Positions 27,639 to 33,336 of a stretch of DNA of 33,336 nt are shown here, piece by piece. The position numbers and the translations under genes were made by a program. Below the pieces are notes generated by a model. It was not told where the DNA came from, ran no database searches, and worked only from the letters and a program-made list of their open reading frames with translations. Location: IMG/VR virus record IMGVR_UViG_3300035698_014598, positions 1 through 33,336 of that record, one strand, 5' to 3'. Source of the DNA: a virus. Within the stretch, counting starts at the first letter, position 1, and the number at the start of each line of letters is the position of its first letter.

Positions 27639-29276
27639 TTATATTTTGATTTTTGGTAGTTTAACAATGCTATACTGCTTTTTCTTTTTAAGTTCAACAC
27701 GTTTCTTTGTATATGGGTTTACTGTCTTTATGTTTTTAGATATATTCGCACTTGAAAACCTGTTATTCTTAGAGCATGCCATTTTCATATTTTTCCTAAA
27801 CTGAGTTGCACCTTGGATTGGATTGAACTGGTTCTCTCCATATTGCTGATTCTGTACCGGCATAGTCTGACCCATCTGCATATTATTCACGGTTGCAAAC
27901 TGCTGATTGACCTGATCCTGTTTTGGCTGAACGAGTGTGTATTTCTGTTTATTCTTTGTAACACCACGTATATTTAAATTCTCAAGTCCAATTTTTGGTT
28001 TTTCTTCCTGAACGTATTGTCCTTCTGGTGTAACATAAATCGCCCCACTTTTTTCACTACCACCAAATTTCTTAAGTGCTGGTAGTTTAAAATCTTTAAC
28101 AGATATAGTTTGTTTGTATTTTTTCCCGGCGCGTGTGGATATATCTTCAGTCTGAGAATCGAAAATACTAGCCCTTTGTTTATGGATTGGAACCATCACA
28201 CTCTTTAATGGAACGCGCCCACTCTTGACACCGACGTTTCTTGTGATATTTAAATAACCAGTTCCCATACGTCTTCCGCTTGGTGACTGTATTGTTTTTC
28301 CAAGATTTGTTGCTATGTCTTTTGATGGTGGTTTTAGTAAGCGATCTGTATTTATTCCATAACTTGTTTTAAACTTGCCTGAACCTCCTTTTCCACCAAC
28401 TGTATCTAAAACATCTATTAAATCTTTTTTGAATCCACTTCCACTTTTAGCTTTTCCTTTTGAGATTGCTGCTTGGTATTTAATTTTATTTTCTTTGCGC
28501 GCACCTTCAAGTCTGAATTTTTCTTCTCTCTTCTTTTTTATTTCATCATCATATTTAAACCGCGTCTTATCTTTTTCATTTAATTTTCTCTCTTCGGATA
28601 ATATTTCATTTGTTATACGTTCTATAGTCCACTTTGCTTGATTTGCAACAATGTTTAATTTGCTAACCTCTTCTGAACCCATTGGCGAACTCTGTATTTC
28701 TTCTCTTAGAACTTTTAATTTACTCTCTTCTTCTTTTTTTTCTTTTTTCAGACTTTCAATATTATCAATTATTTCACTTTTCGACTCTTTCATCGTTCCT
28801 ATTTCTCTATCACGCTCAGCTTCTAAGAATGCTATTTCGTTTTCTATACTTTTAATTTTATCAGAATATGCTCCCGGTGTAACAAATCCCGTGGGTAATC
28901 CACCTTCAGCAGCGTATCCATAATTTCTGCCTTCAAATCTTCCTTCGATACCACTAACTAATCCTCCACCTGCTGTTTTTGCAACATTACTTGTCTTCCC
29001 CAATACCTTCTTTCTGGCACTTGCTATCACTCCCGGTGCTTCGCTAGCATCCTTTGCCATAGCTTTTGCTCCAGATGCTATTTTTGCAATAAATTTTTCC
29101 CTGCCTCTTTGTAGCAACCCCGGTGTTTCTGTTGTCTCGCTTACGGGTGCTTCTTTAGTTTGGACGGGTTCTGCTGCAACTTCATCCGTATTTATAAACT
29201 CTATAATATTGTTTGTAGCATTTTCATCTTTCTTTCCATCTTCTCCCACATTTTTCACTTCTTCATTATCAGCCAT
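27639..29276 (-). CDS. Coiled-coil basic protein with conserved tail, 3
   Basis: 545 residues behind GGTGATATATA. Residues 1-55 acidic; 55-100 Ala/Lys-rich helical (KFIAKIASGAKAMAKDASEA); then Gly-rich; about 135-265 a long charged coiled coil (SKSEIIDNIESLKKEKKEEE); then Gly/Lys/Ser-rich basic regions, a Gln/Asn-rich segment around 430-475 (QPKQDQVNQQF, MQMGQTMPVQNQQYGENQ), and the end YSIVKLPKIKI. An internal FKLPALKKF resembles the tail. Looks like an elongated scaffold, tape-like or internal virion protein. Confidence 0.8.
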   Translation of the reverse strand: MADNEEVKNVGEDGKKDENATNNIIEFINTDEVAAEPVQTKEAPVSETTETPGLLQRGREKFIAKIASGAKAMAKDASEAPGVIASARKKVLGKTSNVAKTAGGGLVSGIEGRFEGRNYGYAAEGGLPTGFVTPGAYSDKIKSIENEIAFLEAERDREIGTMKESKSEIIDNIESLKKEKKEEESKLKVLREEIQSSPMGSEEVSKLNIVANQAKWTIERITNEILSEERKLNEKDKTRFKYDDEIKKKREEKFRLEGARKENKIKYQAAISKGKAKSGSGFKKDLIDVLDTVGGKGGSGKFKTSYGINTDRLLKPPSKDIATNLGKTIQSPSGRRMGTGYLNITRNVGVKSGRVPLKSVMVPIHKQRASIFDSQTEDISTRAGKKYKQTISVKDFKLPALKKFGGSEKSGAIYVTPEGQYVQEEKPKIGLENLNIRGVTKNKQKYTLVQPKQDQVNQQFATVNNMQMGQTMPVQNQQYGENQFNPIQGATQFRKNMKMACSKNNRFSSANISKNIKTVNPYTKKRVELKKKKQYSIVKLPKIKI

Positions 29277-29318
29277 TATATATCACCGTCATAAGGAGTA
29301 TTTTGAAACTCATAGTAT

Positions 29319-29594
29319 TTAACATTTTCCAGACCTCTTTTTATTTTTAGATTTTTTGCTCACTTTACTCTTCTTTGTTATTTTCATTTTCATATTGCCG
29401 TTCTTATCTATATCGACATCACCACGAACTCCAGTTTCATTTATATAGAATGTTCCGTCTTTTATTCCTGACTCTCTTAAAGCAGCGATTGCATCTTGTT
29501 CAAGTGATCTTTCTATTTCCTTTAAAGTAAACCCATTTATTTTAGAAGAGCGTGCGGCATCTTTTATAGATTTTTTATTAATTTTAATTGGCAT
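29319..29594 (-). CDS. Small very basic protein, probably leaderless
   Basis: 91 residues. N-terminal helical half (KSIKDAARSSKINGFTLKEIERS, split by a turn; then DAIAALRESG), short strands (TFYINETGVRGDVDI), and a Lys/Ser tail ending KRSGKC. No ribosome site; the TATA box (29618-29625) is about 27 nt from the ATG, so RNA would start at or next to the ATG. Likely binds nucleic acid through its tail. A histone fold was considered and not supported. Confidence 0.75.
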   Translation of the reverse strand: MPIKINKKSIKDAARSSKINGFTLKEIERSLEQDAIAALRESGIKDGTFYINETGVRGDVDIDKNGNMKMKITKKSKVSKKSKNKKRSGKC

Positions 29595-29617
29595 GATAAG
29601 AACAGTGTGTTGTAGGA

Positions 29618-29625
29618 TATATAAA
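29618..29625 (-). promoter_or_regulatory. TATA box of the 29594 gene
   Basis: Minus-strand TTTATATA within AAATATTTATATATCC. Spacing to the ATG of about 27 nt predicts leaderless mRNA, unlike neighbouring genes. Confidence 0.6.
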
Positions 29626-29642
29626 TATTTCTATGAAAAGAT

Positions 29643-29668
29643 GGGTTGGGTTGTGGGTTGTTGGGGGG
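29643..29668 (+). other. G-quadruplex-type G-tract cluster
   Basis: Plus-strand G-tracts GGG (29643), GGG (29648), GGG (29654) and GGGGGG (29663) separated by 2, 3 and 6 nt, just after the TAA of the 29669 gene. This meets the classical four-tract quadruplex pattern and is exceptional in so AT-rich a sequence. It lies on the template strand for leftward transcription and may help stop RNA polymerase. Confidence 0.55.
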
Positions 29669-29896
29669 TTATAAAAATTTCAGTGTAAATTCTTCTCTTT
29701 CATAAGTTCCGAGTTTTTTTCCGGTTTTAAAATCTATGACTTCTATTGATACAGTTTTGCCAGATTTCTTTTTCTTACTAACATCCAATGATTTTTTAAC
29801 ATCGGATGGGTTTTTAATACGAAGTGGTTTTAATTTACCACCATAATTTATTTTGAATATTAATTTATTCATCTTATTTTTGTTTTTTAAAGTCAT
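29669..29896 (-). CDS. Small basic beta protein (75 aa)
   Basis: MTLKNKNKMNKLIFKINYGG, then LKPLRIKNPSDVKKSLDV, a Lys-rich loop, and strands VSIEVIDFKTGKKLGTYE ending FTLKFL. A small strand-rich basic protein. SD GGCGGTGAAAT just before the ATG; 3 nt separate it from the upstream gene, with which it is probably co-transcribed. Confidence 0.75.
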   Translation of the reverse strand: MTLKNKNKMNKLIFKINYGGKLKPLRIKNPSDVKKSLDVSKKKKSGKTVSIEVIDFKTGKKLGTYEREEFTLKFL

Positions 29897-29899
29897 ATT

Positions 29900-30778
29900 T
29901 CACCGCCTACTTATAAAGATGTCTGTTAGCAATACAGCCATACAAAGTGCGAATAACACAATTCCGACTGCTTTTGCCTCTGGTGGGAATATCAATCCAA
30001 ACATACCAGCAGATAATATTCCGATTACGAGTGGTATATATATCTCTCCACTTCTGATCCACGTTATCGCCAAATAGGTAAAGTAGATCAATATAAAGAA
30101 CCAGTAATTAAATATGTTGAGGATTGGTAATAATAAACTTACGGCGAAATCATACATTGGGAAGTTGCCGGTTGTGATAGTTTGGTTTAACCAGTATTTT
30201 GTATATGTTCCATTATTCATATCATAATCGTAAGAAGCGTCAAATGTAACGGTTGGATACCAGTTCTCTACAATTAAGTTTCCTATGAAATCTACAATAG
30301 CTGCGCCGAAATCAAATATAGGATTTGTGTGCGCACCAGAATCATCATCTAATTGTGTGGCGGTTGCAGATATAGTGGCTTCTCCTTCTGCTATCCAATA
30401 TAATTCTACATAACATAATATTGAACTTAAATCACCAGCCTGAATTACATCATCTATATCCAACCCCGTGACTTTAACTGAGTTTGAACTATCATATTGA
30501 AAAGTGCTGGCTCCGTAAGATAAAAAAGCTGGTGGAAAAGTGATGTCATTTATTTTTACCACGTCTTCATTAGAACTGGTAAATATAAGTTCATATCCAG
30601 AAATTCCATCTGTAGAATCGGTTATTATGATTGGAACATTCGCTGTTCTTAATGCCACAGCTTGTTCATCATTATGTATTTCAAATGTATAATCTCCTAT
30701 AGAAATATCATAAGCAGCTAAAGCGGGAGAGACGAGAAGAAACAATAATGTGATTAACAAAAATAATTTTACTTTCAT
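29900..30778 (-). CDS. Cohesin-like membrane protein
   Basis: 292 residues. Signal peptide 1-21 (MKVKLFLLITLLFLLVSPALA). About 25-160: VPIIITDSTDGISGYELIFT, a strand with EDVVKI, LDIDDVIQAGDLSSI and a final G-E-ATISATATQLDDDSG, the order of a cohesin-type beta-sandwich as found in surface proteins of methanogens. A linker with two N-glycosylation sequons (NGT, NQT) and then about three membrane helices (WFFILIYFTYLAI; PLVIGILSAGMFGLIF; GIVLFALCMAVLLTDIF) and a basic end. So: outer domain with C-terminal anchors. Likely virion envelope or host-surface protein. SD GGTGAT. Confidence 0.8.
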   Translation of the reverse strand: MKVKLFLLITLLFLLVSPALAAYDISIGDYTFEIHNDEQAVALRTANVPIIITDSTDGISGYELIFTSSNEDVVKINDITFPPAFLSYGASTFQYDSSNSVKVTGLDIDDVIQAGDLSSILCYVELYWIAEGEATISATATQLDDDSGAHTNPIFDFGAAIVDFIGNLIVENWYPTVTFDASYDYDMNNGTYTKYWLNQTITTGNFPMYDFAVSLLLPILNIFNYWFFILIYFTYLAITWIRSGEIYIPLVIGILSAGMFGLIFPPEAKAVGIVLFALCMAVLLTDIFISRR

Positions 30779-30833
30779 TGATAATCACCACAGTTGTGTA
30801 AAATATGTTGTTTTGAACACATTATATTGAATG

Positions 30834-30860
30834 TTGTGCACAATATTGTTTTTATATAAA
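30834..30860 (-). promoter_or_regulatory. TATA promoter with overlapping palindromes
   Basis: Minus-strand TATA box TTTATATAAA (30860-30851) followed by two overlapping perfect 10-bp palindromes, ACAATATTGT (30840-30849) and TTGTGCACAA (30834-30843), between the box and the predicted RNA start (about 30830). Positioned as a repressor site for the cohesin-like gene, whose leader is about 50 nt. Confidence 0.55.
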
Positions 30861-30949
30861 TATTTTCGTAAAGCATTGTTTATCACAGTTATATAATTAA
30901 ATGATTTATAATATATAAGTCTGTCGTAGAACTAAAATATAACTTTCTT

Positions 30950-30956
30950 AAAAAAA
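30950..30956 (-). terminator. T7 terminator after 30969 gene
   Basis: Minus-strand T7 twelve nucleotides after the stop codon, without an obvious stem, as is usual for archaeal intrinsic termination. Confidence 0.5.
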
Positions 30957-30968
30957 TTTGTGTTGAGA

Positions 30969-31412
30969 TTATTCCATTGTTTTTCCCGATACACCACGAA
31001 CTACTTGAACAATGGCAACAACAAATACCATCCAGATTCCAGCTTGCACCCCATTTGCTATAACTTCTGGGAATTGTAAATCTATTAATATTCTCGCAAC
31101 TCCAGTAAATGAATCTGCTATAAAACTAAAAAATGCTTTTATTGTATCTGTTATTGTAAAAACTTCAAATAAACTTAAACCGTCTGCTGATGCATTACTA
31201 AAATTAGAAGCAGCACTTATCATTCCATAATTTGGATTTACATATGACATAGATAAATTCGCTGATTGATTTCGTAACATTATTGTAGAGTTGTTAACAT
31301 CTATAACAGCAATCTGACCGGGATAATAAGAGTCCATTACTGGTATAACTGTTAAAATTCCCAATGATATTTGGAAAGAAAGTATAAAAATAATTATTAA
31401 CCATGCTCGCAT
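30969..31412 (-). CDS. Sequon-rich small membrane protein
   Basis: 147 residues. Signal/anchor at the N-terminus (MRAWLIIIFILSFQISLGIL). Outer part about 20-90 with six N-x-S/T sequons (NNST, NQS, NLS, NFS, NAS), then an amphipathic helix (TIKAFFSFIADSFTGVARIL) and a membrane helix near the end (GIWMVFVVAIVQVV). Predicted heavily N-glycosylated surface or envelope protein. SD AGGTGA; TATA box at 31449-31457. Confidence 0.75.
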   Translation of the reverse strand: MRAWLIIIFILSFQISLGILTVIPVMDSYYPGQIAVIDVNNSTIMLRNQSANLSMSYVNPNYGMISAASNFSNASADGLSLFEVFTITDTIKAFFSFIADSFTGVARILIDLQFPEVIANGVQAGIWMVFVVAIVQVVRGVSGKTME

Positions 31413-31448
31413 ATTTTATATTCACCTAAGATAAAATTGTATGTTTAG

Positions 31449-31457
31449 TTATATAAA
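31449..31457 (-). promoter_or_regulatory. TATA box of the 31412 gene
   Basis: Minus-strand TTTATATAA, about 20-25 nt before a predicted RNA start near 31428, giving a short leader with AGGTGA. Confidence 0.6.
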
Positions 31458-31475
31458 CTTTTCTTAAAATATTTA

Positions 31476-33336
31476 TTAAGTTTTTGAGCCACGGATAAGT
31501 GACGTGACTACACCAATAAATACCGCTAACATTATAACCGAGTAATCCAGTGTTATAACATTGAAATAACGTAACATGAATGCAAGGAATCCAATGAGCA
31601 CAATACCTTTGTTACTATTCATCCATGAGAACAATCCACCAACAACCATTAAAAAGAGAACGCCAAGGATGTTTTTAAACATATCATCTTCGTAAGTCCA
31701 TCCAAATATATCTAGATTATATGCTGAAACGAATTTCTCTATTATCATATGATCTCCATTAGTTCTATAGATATCAAATACAATTTTATATGCAGATGTA
31801 TCGTATGGTGGTAAGTGATATGTATCATTTACTGACATTGTTGCAGAATATGTTTCAGTTTTAACATCCGTATCAGAATTTATATTATAAACTCTTACTG
31901 TAACATCAGCATTTTCACCATCAGTATATGTATAAACAATTGCATCATAAACTATTACTGCATCGCATGTATAATTATAACGTGCCTGACTAGTAGTTAC
32001 AGTTAAAGTTACGTATGGGTTATTTTGCGTGATATCAGAGAATATTTTTGTGTGATCATATTCTGTCGCTGTTATTTTGTAACTATAACCATCTATAATC
32101 TGGAATATGAATCTTCCGTTTGAATCTGTTGTTGTATAACTATTTAGAACCCACTCATATTCTGGGTATGTTACTTGGGACTCATAAATTTCAATAGTTT
32201 TTCCAACGCCTTTTACACCATCTATATATAATGAACCTGTTGCTGAAAAGGTATCTGCTGCAACAACATCAACAGTTGTATTAACCGTTTCATATAATCT
32301 TGTTCTGCCATCATCATAACCAACGGCGAAATAATCACCCGTTAAAGACATTTTTACCGCATTTACTACATCATATACAGTTCCCGAATAAAATAAATAC
32401 CATCCACTAGCTGCATCTTTAGAAAACACATAGTATTTTTGATCTTGTGAACCTGTAATAGTTAAAAGACCAGTAGATGCCGCTATATCAACTGAATTGA
32501 TTGCCCCACCGGAATTATATTCACCAACTGCTACACCATCTGATTTGAATATGTTTGTAGCAATTCCTCTTCCTTCAACATAATACGAAGCTGCGTTTGA
32601 TGTTGCTAATGAATATGTTGTACCGGCAGTAGTTGGTGTGGTATCGATTACAACTCCAAATCCCGTTCCTGAACCAGTGATAGGTATTTTGTTTATATCC
32701 GAACTTGTTGCTGCTATTATATAATCACCAACTGGAGGTGTTGAAAGTAATGTGACATTATCGTCAAGCGTAATTGTATCCTGAAGTGTTACATAGTGAA
32801 TTGTTGGGATTGATTCTTCTGCTGCTGCTGTTCCTGTGAATATGTATGGGACTGTTACTATGACAATTCCAGTGTTACCATTATCGCCACTATCTCCAAT
32901 TATTCCGCCAACATTGCCATGCACTGCGTTTGCGCCATCTCCACCAACTGTATAATCCGTCCCAGAATATGTAAATATTTTAATACCACCAGCACCGCCA
33001 ATACCACCAGAAACACCACCACTCCCAGCAGAACCATAGTTATCTCCAGCACCACCAGCACCGCCAATACCACCACCCCCCAGACTATAAGATAAATCCC
33101 TACCGTTTGTTCCAGCAATACCACCAGAACCACCTACAACAGTTGACGAATCAAACACTGATGAACCACCACTACTACCAGACCAAGTTGATCCACCTGC
33201 GTTATCTACTGTTCCTCCAGCACCTCCACTTCCACCATTTCCAACTGTTATGGTATAAGATGAACCAGATGTTATTGATGGAGTTGTTGTATTAATCCAG
33301 CCCGAACCACCTCCTCCACCACCACCACCGAGTACT
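31476..33336 (-). CDS. Glycine-rich membrane-anchored spike/fibre-like protein, 5' end missing
   Basis: The frame is open to the right edge (first visible residues VLGGGGGGG), so the N-terminus lies outside; a GTG at 33158 is not the true start. Visible domains: a Gly-rich region (GGAGG, GGIGG and similar, about 150 residues) like phage tail-fibre or adhesin Gly-rich domains; a beta region with repeat-like strands including MSLTGDYFAVGYDDG (WD/propeller-like); a carboxypeptidase-regulatory-like beta sandwich (TTTDSNGRFIFQIIDGYSYKI); another beta domain; three C-terminal membrane helices (ILGVLFLMVVGGLF; IVLIGFLAFML; VIMLAVFIGVVTSLI) with a basic end. Best candidate for the host-recognition spike. 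Confidence 0.8.
   Translation of the reverse strand, partial: VLGGGGGGGGSGWINTTTPSITSGSSYTITVGNGGSGGAGGTVDNAGGSTWSGSSGGSSVFDSSTVVGGSGGIAGTNGRDLSYSLGGGGIGGAGGAGDNYGSAGSGGVSGGIGGAGGIKIFTYSGTDYTVGGDGANAVHGNVGGIIGDSGDNGNTGIVIVTVPYIFTGTAAAEESIPTIHYVTLQDTITLDDNVTLLSTPPVGDYIIAATSSDINKIPITGSGTGFGVVIDTTPTTAGTTYSLATSNAASYYVEGRGIATNIFKSDGVAVGEYNSGGAINSVDIAASTGLLTITGSQDQKYYVFSKDAASGWYLFYSGTVYDVVNAVKMSLTGDYFAVGYDDGRTRLYETVNTTVDVVAADTFSATGSLYIDGVKGVGKTIEIYESQVTYPEYEWVLNSYTTTDSNGRFIFQIIDGYSYKITATEYDHTKIFSDITQNNPYVTLTVTTSQARYNYTCDAVIVYDAIVYTYTDGENADVTVRVYNINSDTDVKTETYSATMSVNDTYHLPPYDTSAYKIVFDIYRTNGDHMIIEKFVSAYNLDIFGWTYEDDMFKNILGVLFLMVVGGLFSWMNSNKGIVLIGFLAFMLRYFNVITLDYSVIMLAVFIGVVTSLIRGSKT

Noticed and set aside
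29319-29594. Archaeal histone
   Set aside because: Basic and helical at the start, but the helix lengths, loop residues and tail do not match the histone fold pattern.
31476-33158. Complete gene starting with GTG at 33158
   Set aside because: The frame continues upstream to the window edge through more Gly-rich sequence, so the gene is partial.
1-33336. Open frames of 60-176 codons on the plus strand
   Set aside because: All lie opposite minus-strand genes with good starts and typical protein composition; the plus frames are Phe/Leu/Ser-rich shadows without ribosome sites.
1-33336. Borg-type element of Methanoperedens
   Set aside because: One-strand coding, AT richness and tandem repeats are suggestive, but there are no metabolic or cytochrome genes, the repeats are imperfect, and the gene content is virus-like; not excluded, only unsupported.

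Overview
The window is strongly AT-rich and almost entirely coding. Every gene I can support (81, two cut by the window edges) lies on the minus strand, so transcription runs from high to low coordinates for 33 kb. Ribosome binding sites are GGTGA/GTGAT or GGAG types, and the right-hand genes have clear TATA boxes about 25 nt before the predicted RNA start with T-runs just after stop codons. Together these indicate an archaeal element. Cohesin-like, glycine-rich and N-glycosylation-rich membrane proteins resemble surface proteins of methanogens and related Euryarchaeota. The best guess is a virus (or large virus-like plasmid) of such a host; the host is inferred, not shown.

Right-hand module (about 25,500-33,336): eight larger genes, mostly with their own promoters. 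From upstream to downstream they are a membrane-anchored glycine-rich fibre/spike-like protein (partial), a small sequon-rich membrane protein, a cohesin-like membrane protein, two small basic proteins, and three long basic, low-complexity proteins. The three long proteins end in the same short tail, K-[ILF]-P-[KR]-[IM]-K-[IL]-COOH. This looks like a virion or envelope assembly module, and the shared tail could be a docking or packaging signal.

Centre (about 23,900-25,500): two tandem, nearly identical, independently transcribed genes for a 114-residue protein. Upstream of the second is a non-coding region with an inverted repeat spanning the predicted mRNA leader, nine 35-bp direct repeats each carrying the palindrome TTATTAATAA, and a 14-bp GGGGGTATACCCCC palindrome. 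It is the best candidate in the window for a replication origin or partition site.

Left-hand module (about 1-23,900): some 70 short, tightly packed, often overlapping genes, mostly 50-200 residues, many very acidic and many with CxxC zinc-ribbon-like clusters. Only one enzyme is certain, an ATP-dependent RNA ligase-type nucleotidyltransferase. An ASCH-like domain and several small families that look like widespread phage proteins are also present. About a dozen families occur as tandem or dispersed copies, one of them with a frameshift in an A7 run. The organisation resembles the early/accessory regions of large phages, where host-takeover and anti-defence proteins accumulate, but no individual function can be assigned from sequence alone.
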